From assembly GCA_009668225.1 (NCBI GenBank), contig WJYK01000001.1:372001-436000 (forward strand): a DNA stretch of 64,000 nucleotides. Reading direction: 5' to 3'. The position numbers and the translations under genes were made by a program. A model generated the notes under the pieces. It made no database searches and was not told where the DNA came from. It saw nothing but the letters and a program-made list of their open reading frames with translations. This document shows, piece after piece, positions 26,233-35,852 of this stretch. Each line of letters begins with the position of its first letter. Positions within the stretch are counted from its first letter, which is position 1. The stretch is from Enterobacteriaceae bacterium RIT693. GTDB taxonomy: Bacteria > Pseudomonadota > Gammaproteobacteria > Enterobacterales > Enterobacteriaceae.

Positions 26233-27453
26233 ATGACAACTGGCGGACAAGCCCAAATTGGTAACGTTGACCTGGTAAAACAGCTGAATAGCGCGGCGGT
26301 CTACCGCCTGATTGACCAGCATGGTCCTATCTCGCGCATTCAGATTGCCGAACAAAGCCAGCTTGCGCCCGCCAGCGTCACAAAAATTACTCGCCAGCTT
26401 ATTGAGCGCGGCCTGATCAAAGAAGTCGATCAGCAGGCCTCCACCGGCGGCCGCCGCGCTATCTCTATTACCACCGAAACGCGTAACTTCCACGCCATTG
26501 GCGTACGTCTTGGGCGCCATGACGCCACCATCACGCTGTTTGACCTGAGCGCTAAATCCATCGCCGAAGAGCATTACCCGCTGCCGGAACGCACGCAGGA
26601 AACCCTCGAACACGCTCTGCTCAACGCCATCAGCCACTTTATCGAGACCTGGCAGCGCAAGACGCGCGAACTTATCGCTATTTCAGTCATCCTGCCCGGC
26701 CTTGTCGACCCAGAAAGCGGCGTGATTCGCTACATGCCACACATTGCCGTCAACAACTGGGCGCTGGTCGACAGTCTGGAAAAACGCTTCAAGGTGACCT
26801 GTTTTGTCGGGCATGATATTCGCAGCCTGGCACTGGCCGAGCACTACTTCGGTGCAACTCACGATTGCGAAGACTCTATTTTAGTGCGCGTTCACCGCGG
26901 CACCGGGGCAGGCATCCTGTCAAACGGCCGGATTTTTATCGGCCGTAACGGTAACGTTGGTGAGATTGGTCACATTCAGGTCGACCCATTAGGCGAACGC
27001 TGCCACTGTGGCAATTTTGGCTGTCTGGAAACCATCGCCGCGAATGCCGCCATCGAAAAACGGGTACGTCATCTGCTTGAACAAGGCTACAACAGCCGCC
27101 TGACGCTGGATGACTGCGGTATCCAGGCCATCTGCAAAGCCGCTAATAAAGGTGACGCGCTGGCCTGTGAAGTGCTGGAGCACGTTGGACGCCACCTGGG
27201 GAAAGCCATCTCCATTGCCATCAACCTGTTTAATCCGCAAAAAGTCGTGCTGGCCGGCGAGATAATTGAAGCCGAAAAAGTGCTACTGCCGGCTATCGAA
27301 GGCTGCATTAATACGCAGGTATTGAATGCCTTCCGCAAAAACTTGCCTATCGTCTGTTCGAAGCTTGACGACCGTTCTGCCATTGGTGCGTTCGCGCTGG
27401 TTAAGCGTTCAATGCTGAACGGCGTATTGCTTCAGCATCTGCTGGAAAGTTAA
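26233..27453 (+). CDS. nagC: N-acetylglucosamine repressor NagC (ROK family)
   Basis: NagC represses nagE, nagBACD and chiPQ, and activates glmUS in E. coli; GlcNAc-6-phosphate is the inducer. The 406-residue protein has an N-terminal winged helix-turn-helix (ISRIQIAEQSQLAPASVTKI, residues ~34-53) and a ROK domain. The zinc-binding CHCGNFGCLET motif is near residue 257, and GEIGHIQVDP lies just before it. NagC-like operators lie at 24031 and 24124 (nag) and at 19713 and 19946 (chiP) in this window, so the regulator and its targets are together here. Confidence 0.98.
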   Translation: MTTGGQAQIGNVDLVKQLNSAAVYRLIDQHGPISRIQIAEQSQLAPASVTKITRQLIERGLIKEVDQQASTGGRRAISITTETRNFHAIGVRLGRHDATITLFDLSAKSIAEEHYPLPERTQETLEHALLNAISHFIETWQRKTRELIAISVILPGLVDPESGVIRYMPHIAVNNWALVDSLEKRFKVTCFVGHDIRSLALAEHYFGATHDCEDSILVRVHRGTGAGILSNGRIFIGRNGNVGEIGHIQVDPLGERCHCGNFGCLETIAANAAIEKRVRHLLEQGYNSRLTLDDCGIQAICKAANKGDALACEVLEHVGRHLGKAISIAINLFNPQKVVLAGEIIEAEKVLLPAIEGCINTQVLNAFRKNLPIVCSKLDDRSAIGAFALVKRSMLNGVLLQHLLES

Positions 27454-27515
27454 TGCTGCCCAGGCAGCATTTTACGCTATAGTTACCGACTTCATTCCGT
27501 GAGCCAGAGTTGTTA

Positions 27516-28271
27516 ATGACCACCATCCAGAACGTAATTTGTGATATCGACGGCGTGCTGATGCACGATAATGTCGCCGTGCCGGGCGCTAATGAATTTC
27601 TGGCACGTATTCTTGAAAAAGAAATGCCGCTGGTGCTGCTGACCAACTACCCTTCCCAGACCAGCCAGGACCTTGCCAACCGCTTTGCCTCAGCGGGCAT
27701 TGACGTGCCCGAGAGCGTGTTTTACACCTCCGCCATGGCCACCGCGGATTTCCTGCGCCGCCAGGAAGGCAAGAAAGCCTACGTCGTCGGTGAAGGCGCG
27801 CTGATTCACGAACTCTACAAAGCAGGGTTTACCATTACCGATATTAATCCGGATTTTGTCATCGTCGGTGAAACCCGCTCCTTTAACTGGGAAATGATGC
27901 ATAAAGCAGCTTACTTCGTCGCAAACGGCGCCCGCTTTATTGCCACCAACCCTGACAGCCACGGCCACGGTTTTAGCCCGGCCTGCGGCGCACTGTGTGC
28001 GGGTATTGAGAAAATTTCCGGCCGCGAGCCCTTCTATGTGGGTAAGCCGAGCCCGTGGATTATCCGGGCGGCGCTCAACAAAATGCAGGCGCATTCCGAG
28101 CAGACGGTCATCGTTGGCGATAACCTACGAACCGATATTCTCGCGGGCTTCCAGGCGGGTCTCGAAACCATTCTCGTGCTCTCCGGCGTCTCCAGCCTGA
28201 ACAACGTCGATGATATGCCGTTCCGACCGAGCTGGATTTACCCTTCGGTTGCGGAAATTGATATCTTCTGA
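27516..28271 (+). CDS. nagD: HAD-family nucleotide phosphatase NagD
   Basis: NagD is a class IIA HAD phosphatase. The E. coli enzyme dephosphorylates UMP, GMP and some sugar phosphates, and its link to amino-sugar use is indirect. The protein has 251 residues. The HAD nucleophile is in VICDIDGVLMHD (Asp near residue 10), motif II in VLLTNYPSQT, the lysine in YVGKPSPWII, and motif IV in VIVGDNLRTDILAG. I chose the ATG at 27516, which gives MTTIQNVICDIDG; a TTG two codons earlier is possible. It is the last gene of nagBACD and is followed by a terminator. Confidence 0.96.
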   Translation: MTTIQNVICDIDGVLMHDNVAVPGANEFLARILEKEMPLVLLTNYPSQTSQDLANRFASAGIDVPESVFYTSAMATADFLRRQEGKKAYVVGEGALIHELYKAGFTITDINPDFVIVGETRSFNWEMMHKAAYFVANGARFIATNPDSHGHGFSPACGALCAGIEKISGREPFYVGKPSPWIIRAALNKMQAHSEQTVIVGDNLRTDILAGFQAGLETILVLSGVSSLNNVDDMPFRPSWIYPSVAEIDIF

Positions 28272-28276
28272 AGATG

Positions 28277-28305
28277 ATGCCGGCGCTCTGCTGGCATTTT
28301 TATTT
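28277..28305 (+). terminator. Intrinsic terminator of nagBACD
   Basis: ATGCC/GGCAT (extended by two weaker pairs) with an 11-base loop is followed by TTTTATTTAT, six bases after the nagD stop. Confidence 0.7.
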
Positions 28306-28580
28306 ATCGATAATGAATTGCCGTGTAGACGCAGCAAACCTCAACCATAATTGTTAAAAATTGACGATCCGCTAATTTTCACGGCCAAAACATCATCATT
28401 TTTCAGAGATCGGCAATCCCTACCTCACTATTTATTAGTCGAACGCTAAAACCCTTGCATTCCCTTCAGCGATTGAGCATTTTCATTACTAAGCAACGCA
28501 GCAAAGCCGCAGCAAACGCAAAAAATCGGCAACGCAGCACCACAACTTAAATCGCTCAGGCAAGTGTACGGAGAAGTTAT
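28306..28580 (+). other. asnB upstream region with A/C-rich leader
   Basis: After the nagD terminator, 275 bp lead to asnB. The first part is A/T-rich and should hold the promoter, but no pair of hexamers stands out. The last ~90 bp are A/C-rich and contain the 11-mer GCAACGCAGCA twice (28493-28503 and 28529-28539) and a related GCCGCAGCAAACGCA between them. Such unstructured A/C-rich leaders are typical targets of GcvB-like sRNAs or act as translation enhancers. Confidence 0.4.
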
Positions 28581-30242
28581 ATGTGTTCTATTTTTGGCGT
28601 TCTGGATATCAAAACCGATGCAGTTGAATTGCGCAAAAAAGCGCTGGAATTATCACGCCTGATGCGCCACCGTGGCCCGGACTGGTCAGGTGTTTACGCC
28701 AGCGATAAAGCGATACTTGTCCACGAGCGACTGTCCATTGTTGACGTCAACGCAGGAGCCCAGCCGCTGTACAACACGCAAAAAACTCATGCGCTGGCGG
28801 TAAACGGTGAAATCTACAACCATCAGGCACTGCGCGCCGAATATGGCGACCGCTACACCTTCCAGACCGGCTCAGACTGTGAAGTCATCCTGGCGCTCTA
28901 TCAGGAAAAAGGCCCGGACTTCCTTGATGAGCTACAGGGTATGTTTGCCTTTGCTCTTTACGACAGCGAAAAAGACGCTTACCTGATTGGCCGCGACCAT
29001 ATCGGCATCATCCCGCTGTATATGGGCCACGACGAACACGGCAACCTGTATGTTGCATCTGAAATGAAAGCGCTGGTGCCGGTTTGCCGCACCATTAAAG
29101 AGTTCCCGGCGGGCAGTTATCTGTGGAGCAAAGATGGCGAAATTCGCAGCTACTATCAGCGCGACTGGTTTAGCTATGAAGAAGTAAAAGACAACGTAAC
29201 GGACAAAAACGCGCTTCGTCAGGCGCTTGAAGATTCCGTGAAGAGCCACCTGATGTCCGACGTGCCTTACGGTGTGCTGCTGTCGGGCGGGCTGGACTCT
29301 TCGGTTATCTCTGCGATCACCAAAAAGTTTGCGGCACGTCGCGTAGAAGATGAAGAGCGCAGCGAAGCCTGGTGGCCACAGCTGCACTCCTTCGCCGTCG
29401 GTCTGGAAGGCTCTCCGGATCTGAAGGCCGCGCAGGAAGTGGCTAACCACCTGGGCACGGTTCACCACGAGATCCACTTCACCGTGCAGGAAGGTCTGGA
29501 TGCGATCCGCGATGTCATCTATCACATCGAAACTTACGATGTAACGACGATCCGCGCTTCTACGCCGATGTACCTGATGTCGCGTAAAATCAAAGCGATG
29601 GGCATCAAGATGGTGCTGTCCGGTGAGGGATCTGATGAGGTATTCGGCGGCTATCTTTACTTCCATAAAGCGCCAAATGCCAAAGAGCTTCACGAAGAGA
29701 CCGTACGTAAACTGCAGGCGCTGCATATGTTTGACTGCGCCCGCGCCAACAAGGCGATGTCTGCCTGGGGCGTTGAAGCGCGCGTGCCGTTCCTGGATAA
29801 AAAATTCCTCGATGTGGCGATGCGCATCAACCCACAGGATAAAATGTGCGGCAACGGCAAAATGGAGAAGCATGTTCTGCGTGAATGCTTCGAGTCCTAC
29901 CTGCCGGCAAGCGTTGCATGGCGCCAAAAAGAGCAGTTCTCTGACGGCGTGGGCTATAGCTGGATTGATACCCTGAAAGAAGTGGCCGCCGAGCAGATTA
30001 GCGACCAGCAGCTGGCTACCGCCGCCTATCGCTTCCCGTACAACACGCCGGGCTCCAAAGAGGCCTATTTGTACCGTGAAATCTTCGAAGAGCTGTTCCC
30101 GCTGCAAAGCGCCGCGGAATGCGTACCTGGCGGCCCGTCTGTCGCGTGTTCTTCAGCAAAAGCGATTGAATGGGATGAGTCCTTCAAAACCATGAACGAT
30201 CCATCAGGACGTGCAGTTGGCGTGCACCAGGCTGCTTATTGA
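28581..30242 (+). CDS. asnB: Asparagine synthetase B (glutamine-hydrolysing)
   Basis: AsnB makes asparagine from aspartate, ATP and glutamine. It has 553 residues. The N-terminal class II glutaminase begins with the catalytic cysteine (MCSIFGVLD, Cys2 before processing) and has RLMRHRGPDWSG near residue 27. The C-terminal synthetase has the pyrophosphate loop GVLLSGGLDSSVISAI near residue 230 and VLSGEGSDEVFGGYLYFHKA near residue 345. GGAGAAG stands before the ATG. An intrinsic terminator follows. Confidence 0.98.
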   Translation: MCSIFGVLDIKTDAVELRKKALELSRLMRHRGPDWSGVYASDKAILVHERLSIVDVNAGAQPLYNTQKTHALAVNGEIYNHQALRAEYGDRYTFQTGSDCEVILALYQEKGPDFLDELQGMFAFALYDSEKDAYLIGRDHIGIIPLYMGHDEHGNLYVASEMKALVPVCRTIKEFPAGSYLWSKDGEIRSYYQRDWFSYEEVKDNVTDKNALRQALEDSVKSHLMSDVPYGVLLSGGLDSSVISAITKKFAARRVEDEERSEAWWPQLHSFAVGLEGSPDLKAAQEVANHLGTVHHEIHFTVQEGLDAIRDVIYHIETYDVTTIRASTPMYLMSRKIKAMGIKMVLSGEGSDEVFGGYLYFHKAPNAKELHEETVRKLQALHMFDCARANKAMSAWGVEARVPFLDKKFLDVAMRINPQDKMCGNGKMEKHVLRECFESYLPASVAWRQKEQFSDGVGYSWIDTLKEVAAEQISDQQLATAAYRFPYNTPGSKEAYLYREIFEELFPLQSAAECVPGGPSVACSSAKAIEWDESFKTMNDPSGRAVGVHQAAY

Positions 30243-30257
30243 TCGTTGATTTAGCTT

Positions 30258-30290
30258 AAAACAACGGGCCCAGGGGCCCGTTGTTGTTTC
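30258..30290 (+). terminator. Intrinsic terminator of asnB
   Basis: AACAACGGGCCC/GGGCCCGTTGTT forms a 12-bp stem, followed by a short TTC tract, about 18 bp after the asnB stop. Confidence 0.8.
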
Positions 30291-30427
30291 TGTATTATCG
30301 CTGAGGCTTTATCCCTGTTTTTAACCGGAATTAAAAACAAAAACATGCGTTATTGTCGATATTTCAAGCAAGCTGTTCGCAAGTCATTCAAACGAACATT
30401 CTGAGCGAGTTTTCGGGAAAAAACTAG

Positions 30428-30456
30428 TTGACGCTGTAGAGTCAAGTTAGCATAAT
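30428..30456 (+). promoter_or_regulatory. Sigma70 promoter of the tRNA operon with stringent discriminator
   Basis: TTGACG and CATAAT are spaced by exactly 17 bp. They are followed by the G/C-rich discriminator GCGCCCCGC (30457-30465), typical of stable-RNA promoters under stringent control, about 30 bp before the first tRNA. Confidence 0.85.
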
Positions 30457-30494
30457 GCGCCCCGCAACGCCGATAAGGTAGCGCGTAAAAAGAT

Positions 30495-30571
30495 GGCTAC
30501 GTAGCTCAGCTGGTTAGAGCACATCACTCATAATGATGGGGTCACAGGTTCGAATCCCGTCGTAGCCACCA
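30495..30571 (+). tRNA. metT: tRNA-Met (CAT), elongator
   Basis: A 77-base cloverleaf with anticodon CAT in CACTCATAATG and an encoded 3' CCA. It is the first of seven tRNAs in the operon that corresponds to E. coli metT-leuW-glnU-glnW-metU-glnV-glnX. The sequence is identical to the second copy at 30897. Confidence 0.98.
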
Positions 30572-30581
30572 TCTTTTTTAT

Positions 30582-30666
30582 GCGGGAGTGGCGAAATTGG
30601 TAGACGCACCAGATTTAGGTTCTGGCGCCGCAAGGTGTGCGAGTTCAAGTCTCGCCTCCCGCACCA
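30582..30666 (+). tRNA. leuW: tRNA-Leu (TAG)
   Basis: An 85-base class II tRNA with a long variable arm, anticodon TAG in AGATTTAGGTTCT, and an encoded CCA. It lies ten bases after the first tRNA-Met. Confidence 0.98.
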
Positions 30667-30688
30667 TTTATCTGACGCGTTGCACGGA

Positions 30689-30763
30689 TGGGGTATCGCC
30701 AAGCGGTAAGGCACCGGTTTTTGATACCGGCATTCCCTGGTTCGAATCCAGGTACCCCAGCCA
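30689..30763 (+). tRNA. glnU: tRNA-Gln (TTG)
   Basis: A 75-base tRNA with anticodon TTG in GGTTTTTGATACC and an encoded CCA. It is identical to the next gene. Confidence 0.98.
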
Positions 30764-30800
30764 TTATTTTTTCGAGATTGCGGTTCACCGCGACGGTTAT

Positions 30801-30875
30801 TGGGGTATCGCCAAGCGGTAAGGCACCGGTTTTTGATACCGGCATTCCCTGGTTCGAATCCAGGTACCCCAGCCA
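30801..30875 (+). tRNA. glnW: tRNA-Gln (TTG), second copy
   Basis: A 75-base tRNA identical to the preceding glnU copy, with anticodon TTG and encoded CCA. Spacers between the copies differ, so the identity is kept by selection or gene conversion. Confidence 0.98.
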
Positions 30876-30896
30876 TCGAAAAATATGATAAAGTTC

Positions 30897-30973
30897 GGCT
30901 ACGTAGCTCAGCTGGTTAGAGCACATCACTCATAATGATGGGGTCACAGGTTCGAATCCCGTCGTAGCCACCA
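30897..30973 (+). tRNA. metU: tRNA-Met (CAT), second copy
   Basis: A 77-base elongator tRNA-Met identical to the copy at 30495. Confidence 0.98.
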
Positions 30974-31017
30974 TACAACGGAATTATTGATTAAGTTCGG
31001 TAAATCCTAAAAATTGT

Positions 31018-31092
31018 TGGGGTATCGCCAAGCGGTAAGGCTCTGGTTTCTGATACCAGCATTCCGAGGTTCGAATCCTCGTACCCCAGCCA
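31018..31092 (+). tRNA. glnV: tRNA-Gln (CTG)
   Basis: A 75-base tRNA with anticodon CTG in GGTTTCTGATACC and encoded CCA. It is identical to the following copy. It is the glnV (supE-type) isoacceptor that reads CAG. Confidence 0.98.
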
Positions 31093-31128
31093 ATTTAAAA
31101 AGTCGTTCACTCTGTGAGCGCACCCTGT

Positions 31129-31203
31129 TGGGGTATCGCCAAGCGGTAAGGCTCTGGTTTCTGATACCAGCATTCCGAGGTTCGAATCCTCGTACCCCAG
31201 CCA
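31129..31203 (+). tRNA. glnX: tRNA-Gln (CTG), second copy
   Basis: A 75-base tRNA identical to the copy at 31018. It is the last gene of the tRNA operon and is followed directly by a terminator. Confidence 0.98.
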
Positions 31204-31209
31204 CACAAT

Positions 31210-31237
31210 AAAAAGCCCGCGCAAGCGGGCTTTTTGC
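31210..31237. terminator. Bidirectional terminator between the tRNA operon and ubiF
   Basis: AGCCCGC/GCGGGCT with a GCAA loop is flanked by A and T runs on both sides, between convergent transcripts. Confidence 0.9.
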
Positions 31238-31291
31238 TTTCTGTCATTCCACCACGTTTAACAGAGCGGTAAACCGCCCTGCTCTTATTCG

Positions 31292-32467
31292 CTATAATCC
31301 TAATGCGTATTTCAGCGCTTTACGCTTCAGGCCGCCCGCTCTTTCCGCAGCCATCAGCCCAATATTACGCACCACGCGCAGCGGCCCCAGGTTATTACTA
31401 AACCCGGCATAGAATAGATCCATTCCGCTCTGCATCAGGAAGTTATCCGCCTGACGCCGCGTCTGGTAGCGTTTCAGGATCGTCGCACTGGCCCAATATT
31501 CACCGTGACTGCGAGCATTGACCATCACGTCAAGCAAAGCATCCGCATCCCGGTAGCCGAGATTCACCCCCTGCCCTGCCAAAGGATGGATAGTATGCGC
31601 CGCATCACCTACCAGCGCTAACCCCTGCTGAACATACTGCAACGCATGTCGGCGAGTCAGAGGGAAAGCACCGCTGGCGATCGGCGTGACCGCCCCCAGT
31701 CGCTCAGGGAAGGTTGCCGCAATTGCTTTTTGCAGCTGCGACATCGACATCCCCTGCAGCTGCCGGATGCGCGCCGGCGTGTCGTACCAGACGAGTGAAG
31801 CCCAGTTATCAAACAACGGCAAGAAGGCATGTGGCCCGGTCGGCGTAAAATGCTGCCAGGTACTGTCGCCCGGTTCAGACTCACATTTGACGGTAATCAG
31901 CATGCAGGCCTGACGATACTGCCAGGCATGCACGCCTATCCCCGCCCATTTTCTGATCTGGGAATTCGCGCCATCCGCGCCAATCACCATCTCAGTATGA
32001 AGTGAATTTCCTGCTTCAAACTCAAGCGACCACCCCGCCTGCTGGCGATGGATTTGCTTCAGCCTGGCCGGGCAATGCAAAGTGACCTGCGGATGAGCTT
32101 CCAGCGCTTGCCAAAGTACGCGCTGCAGCACGTTATTTTCCACCATGAAACCAAGCTCAGGCAGCCCCAGCTCCGCAGCATCAAAACTGACATGCGCACT
32201 CTCCCACTCCCAGGTTTCCAGGCGGCGATAGGGGTGCGCCCGCATAGCTAAAACCTTGTCCCAGATGCCAAGAGACTTGAGCAGCCCAACCGATGCGCTG
32301 CTGATGGCAGAAATGCGGACATCCGGCTGGCTGCCAGGAACAAAAGCCTCAGGTGCATGATGTTCAATCACCGCCACACGAAAACCGTGCTGCGCCAGCC
32401 CCAGCGCGGCCGCCGCGCCGACCATACCACCGCCAACAACGGCTACTTCAATTGGTTGATTTGCCAT
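31292..32467 (-). CDS. ubiF: 3-demethoxyubiquinol 3-hydroxylase UbiF
   Basis: UbiF is the FAD-dependent monooxygenase that adds the C6 hydroxyl in ubiquinone biosynthesis (2-octaprenyl-3-methyl-6-methoxy-1,4-benzoquinol hydroxylase). It has 391 residues, as in E. coli. The FAD-binding Rossmann motif VAVVGGGMVGAAAALGLA is at residues 8-25, the DG motif in VIGADGANSQIRKW near residue 165, and the GD motif in GLALVGDAAHTIHPLAGQGV near residue 280. I chose the ATG at 32467 with AAGAGA upstream. It is transcribed divergently from miaB. Confidence 0.96.
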   Translation of the reverse strand: MANQPIEVAVVGGGMVGAAAALGLAQHGFRVAVIEHHAPEAFVPGSQPDVRISAISSASVGLLKSLGIWDKVLAMRAHPYRRLETWEWESAHVSFDAAELGLPELGFMVENNVLQRVLWQALEAHPQVTLHCPARLKQIHRQQAGWSLEFEAGNSLHTEMVIGADGANSQIRKWAGIGVHAWQYRQACMLITVKCESEPGDSTWQHFTPTGPHAFLPLFDNWASLVWYDTPARIRQLQGMSMSQLQKAIAATFPERLGAVTPIASGAFPLTRRHALQYVQQGLALVGDAAHTIHPLAGQGVNLGYRDADALLDVMVNARSHGEYWASATILKRYQTRRQADNFLMQSGMDLFYAGFSNNLGPLRVVRNIGLMAAERAGGLKRKALKYALGL

Positions 32468-32590
32468 AAGTCTCTTTCCTTCATTCATCTTTGCTAATTC
32501 TACTGGCTTTTCCCAGGCTGGTCACATCCATAGCAAAGCATTACACTATCCGGCTTAATTCCTGACTTCACCTTGAGCAATGGCAAGTCG

Positions 32591-34015
32591 ATGACAAAAA
32601 AACTCCATATAAAAACCTGGGGCTGCCAGATGAACGAATACGATTCATCCAAGATGGCAGACCTGCTGGACAGCACCCACGGCTTTACGCTGACCGATAA
32701 CGCGAATGAAGCGGACGTTCTGCTGCTAAACACTTGTTCGATTCGCGAAAAAGCACAGGAAAAGGTGTTTCACCTGCTGGGGCGCTGGAAGCATATTAAA
32801 GCCAAACGTCCGGATGTGATTATTGGCGTCGGCGGCTGCGTTGCTTCTCAGGAAGGGAAAAAAATTCGCCAGCGCGCGCACTATGTGGACATCGTGTTTG
32901 GTCCGCAAACCCTGCACCGCCTGCCGGAGATGATCAATCAGGTTCGGGGCACCCGCAGCCCGGTGGTTGACGTCAGTTTCCCGGAAATTGAAAAATTTGA
33001 CCGCCTGCCAGAGCCAAAAGCCGACGGCCCGACCGCCTACGTTTCAATAATGGAAGGCTGCAACAAATATTGCACCTACTGCGTGGTGCCATATACCCGT
33101 GGGGAAGAAGTTAGCCGCCCAAGTGACGATATTCTGTTTGAAATCGCCCAACTGGCGGAACAGGGCGTCCGTGAAGTCAACCTGCTCGGCCAGAACGTTA
33201 ACGCATACCGCGGCGCGTCCTACGACGGCGGTATCTGCTCCTTTGCAGAACTGCTGCGTCTGGTTGCGGCGATTGACGGCATCGACCGCATTCGTTTTAC
33301 CACCAGCCACCCTATTGAATTCACTGATGACATTATCGAAGTGTATCGTGATACCCCTGAACTGGTGAGCTTCCTGCATCTGCCTATTCAGAGCGGCGCT
33401 GACCGCGTACTTAACCTGATGGGCCGTACGCACACAGCGCTGGAGTATAAATCCACTATCCGTAAGCTGCGCGCTGCGCGCCCGGATATTCAGATTAGCT
33501 CCGACTTCATTGTGGGCTTCCCGGGTGAAACCAGCCAGGACTTCGAGCAAACCATGAAGCTGATTGCCGACGTTAACTTTGATACCAGTTTCAGCTTTAT
33601 CTTCTCTGCCCGTCCGGGCACCCCGGCCGCCGATATAGTTGACGACGTGCCGGAAGAAGAGAAGAAACAGCGCCTTTATATTCTGCAGGATCGCATCAAC
33701 CAGCAGGTAATGGACTGGAGTCGTAAGATGCTGGGCACCGTGCAGCGCATTCTGGTGGAGGGAACTTCGCGTAAAAGCATTATGCAGCTGTCCGGCCGCA
33801 CCGAGAATAACCGCGTGGTTAACTTCGAAGGAACACCGGATATGGTAGGGAAATTCGTGGATGTTGAAATCACCGAAGTCCTGACCAACTCCCTGCGGGC
33901 GAAGCTGGTGCGCACTGAAAGCGAAATGGGCCTGCGTATTGCTGAAACCCCGGCATCCGTCATTGCCCGTACCCGCAAAGAGAACGACATTGGGGTGGGG
34001 ATTTACCAGCCTTAA
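32591..34015 (+). CDS. miaB: tRNA-2-methylthio-N6-dimethylallyladenosine synthase MiaB
   Basis: MiaB adds the methylthio group to i6A37 of tRNAs reading UNN codons, using two [4Fe-4S] clusters and radical SAM chemistry. It has 474 residues. The N-terminal UPF0004 domain cysteines are in [22 protein letters not shown] and GVGGCVASQ. The radical SAM CxxxCxxC is in [15 protein letters not shown] near residue 157-164. A C-terminal TRAM domain covers the last ~65 residues. The ATG at 32591 matches E. coli; its ribosome site is weak. Confidence 0.98.
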   Translation: MTKKLHIKTWGCQMNEYDSSKMADLLDSTHGFTLTDNANEADVLLLNTCSIREKAQEKVFHLLGRWKHIKAKRPDVIIGVGGCVASQEGKKIRQRAHYVDIVFGPQTLHRLPEMINQVRGTRSPVVDVSFPEIEKFDRLPEPKADGPTAYVSIMEGCNKYCTYCVVPYTRGEEVSRPSDDILFEIAQLAEQGVREVNLLGQNVNAYRGASYDGGICSFAELLRLVAAIDGIDRIRFTTSHPIEFTDDIIEVYRDTPELVSFLHLPIQSGADRVLNLMGRTHTALEYKSTIRKLRAARPDIQISSDFIVGFPGETSQDFEQTMKLIADVNFDTSFSFIFSARPGTPAADIVDDVPEEEKKQRLYILQDRINQQVMDWSRKMLGTVQRILVEGTSRKSIMQLSGRTENNRVVNFEGTPDMVGKFVDVEITEVLTNSLRAKLVRTESEMGLRIAETPASVIARTRKENDIGVGIYQP

Positions 34016-34026
34016 TCCTCTCACTG

Positions 34027-34061
34027 GCCTGCCGGAAAGCTAATTCCACGTCCCGGCAGGC
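34027..34061 (+). repeat. Inverted repeat after miaB
   Basis: GCCTGCCGG/CCGGCAGGC is a 9-bp stem with a 17-base loop just after the miaB stop. There is no T tract, so termination here would be weak or Rho-assisted. Confidence 0.45.
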
Positions 34062-34227
34062 TGTCTCAGTGTTTGCACTTGCATTCGGAAGACATCACCC
34101 AAATATCAATTGTGACGCTTGCGCCATCACGCTGCGGGATAAATAATTTCCCTGTAGCCGGGACTGTGTTTTCGGCTACGAGAGACCGTTTTACTCTAAC
34201 TGGCCCCGAGTGACCCAGAGGATAAGT

Positions 34228-35289
34228 TTGAATATCGAAACACGTGAATTAACGCTGGAACCGGCGGATAACGCCCGTCTGCTTAGTCTGTGCGGCCCTT
34301 TTGATGACAATATCAAACAGCTGGAGCGCCGACTAGGGATTGAAATCAACCGCCGTGACAATCACTTCAGGCTCACCGGTCGTGAGCTTTCCGTTAACGC
34401 CGCTGCGGATATTCTGCGCCATCTGTACGTAGACACCGCACCAATGCGCGGCCAAAGCCAGGATATCGACCCGGAACAAATTCATCTGGCTATCAAAGAA
34501 AGCCGGGTGCTGGAGCAAACGGCAGACAGCGTGCCGGATTACGGCAAGGCCATCAATATTAAGACCAAGCGTGGAGTTATCAAACCACGTACGCCTAACC
34601 AGGCGCAGTACATCGCGAACATTCTCGACCATGACATTACCTTCGGCATTGGGCCTGCGGGGACAGGGAAAACCTACCTCGCCGTAGCCGCCGCCGTTGA
34701 TGCGCTGGAGCGCCAGGAGATTCGCCGTATTCTGCTGACCCGCCCCGCCGTTGAAGCGGGTGAGAAGCTGGGCTTCCTGCCTGGGGACTTGAGCCAGAAA
34801 GTTGACCCGTACCTGCGCCCGCTTTACGACGCGCTGTTTGAAATGCTGGGTTTCGAGAAAGTTGAAAAGCTGATTGAGCGCAACGTTATCGAAGTGGCGC
34901 CGCTTGCCTACATGCGCGGCCGTACGCTGAACGATGCCTTTGTCATTCTCGATGAAAGCCAGAACACCACCACCGAGCAGATGAAAATGTTCCTGACCCG
35001 CATTGGCTTCAACTCCAAAGCGGTGATCACCGGCGACGTGACGCAGATAGACCTGCCGCGCAACCTGAAGTCCGGTTTACGTCATGCTATCGACGTGTTG
35101 TCCGAGGTGGATGAAATCAGCTTTAACTTCCTTAATAGTGAAGACGTGGTGCGTCACCCGGTTGTGGCACGCATCGTTAACGCCTATGAGGCCTGGGAAA
35201 CCGCCGATCAAAAACGTAAAGACGAGCTTGCCGCCGAGCGTAAACGTGAAGCCCTTGCCCTGCAGGCCAGCGCTCAGGAGAGCAAATGA
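34228..35289 (+). CDS. ybeZ: PhoH-like ATPase YbeZ (PhoL)
   Basis: YbeZ is a PhoH-family P-loop ATPase that works with the endoribonuclease YbeY in ribosome quality control and rRNA maturation. The protein has 353 residues from the TTG at 34228 ([20 protein letters not shown]). The Walker A motif is [20 protein letters not shown] near residue 140 and Walker B is [12 protein letters not shown] near residue 240. I prefer the TTG because AGAGGA stands five bases upstream and the N-terminus then equals that of E. coli; a GTG at 34210 is an alternative adding six residues. It overlaps ybeY by four bases. Confidence 0.95.
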   Translation: MNIETRELTLEPADNARLLSLCGPFDDNIKQLERRLGIEINRRDNHFRLTGRELSVNAAADILRHLYVDTAPMRGQSQDIDPEQIHLAIKESRVLEQTADSVPDYGKAINIKTKRGVIKPRTPNQAQYIANILDHDITFGIGPAGTGKTYLAVAAAVDALERQEIRRILLTRPAVEAGEKLGFLPGDLSQKVDPYLRPLYDALFEMLGFEKVEKLIERNVIEVAPLAYMRGRTLNDAFVILDESQNTTTEQMKMFLTRIGFNSKAVITGDVTQIDLPRNLKSGLRHAIDVLSEVDEISFNFLNSEDVVRHPVVARIVNAYEAWETADQKRKDELAAERKREALALQASAQESK

Positions 35290-35753
35290 GTCAGGTTATT
35301 TTAGATTTACAGGTTGCCTGCGAAGCAGAAAGCGGCTTGCCGGATGAAACACAAATTCAGCGCTGGCTGGATGCGGTTATTCCTCAGTTTCAGCCAGAGT
35401 CAGAGGTGACCGTTCGCCTGGTTGATACGGCGGAAAGCCACGATCTGAACCTGACCTACCGCGGCAAAGATAAGCCCACCAACGTGCTTTCTTTCCCGTT
35501 TGAAGCGCCTCCGGGCATTGAGCTGCCGCTGCTTGGCGACCTGATCATCTGCCGTCAGGTGGTTGAGCAGGAGGCCAAAGAACAGGAGAAGCCGCTGGAG
35601 GCGCACTGGGCGCATATGGTTGTGCACGGTAGCCTGCATCTGCTTGGTTACGACCACATCGAAGACGATGAGGCTGAAGAGATGGAAGCGCTGGAAACAG
35701 AGATAATGCTTGCTCTTGGGTATGCCGATCCGTACATTGCCGAGAAAGAGTAG
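35286..35753 (+). CDS. ybeY: Single-strand endoribonuclease YbeY
   Basis: YbeY is a zinc-dependent endoribonuclease required for 16S rRNA 3'-end maturation and 70S quality control. It has 155 residues. The zinc-binding motif HxxxHxxxxxH is complete in [16 protein letters not shown] near residues 114-124. The conserved [16 protein letters not shown] lies near residue 58. Its ATG overlaps the ybeZ stop (ATGA), indicating coupling. Confidence 0.97.
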   Translation: MSQVILDLQVACEAESGLPDETQIQRWLDAVIPQFQPESEVTVRLVDTAESHDLNLTYRGKDKPTNVLSFPFEAPPGIELPLLGDLIICRQVVEQEAKEQEKPLEAHWAHMVVHGSLHLLGYDHIEDDEAEEMEALETEIMLALGYADPYIAEKE

Positions 35754-35852
35754 TCGGCTCAGGGCTTTCCCTTTGCCGCCGCCACGCGCAGGCAGCGCAC
35801 CATCAGGCTGCCTGTTAGTATTTGATTAATATGAGGCCTAAAACCTAACGCC

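Noticed and set aside
28932-30107. 391-codon open frame on the minus strand opposite asnB
   Set aside because: Same reason: antisense shadow of a highly conserved gene with no supporting signals.
30511-30876. Short open frames over the tRNA cluster
   Set aside because: They arise from the repeated tRNA sequences themselves and are not protein genes.
30495-31203. Seven repeats with identical halves as a CRISPR-like or mobile array
   Set aside because: They are complete tRNA genes with encoded CCA ends in the standard enterobacterial order.
33044-34024. 326-codon open frame opposite miaB
   Set aside because: Antisense shadow; no start signal and no domain resemblance.
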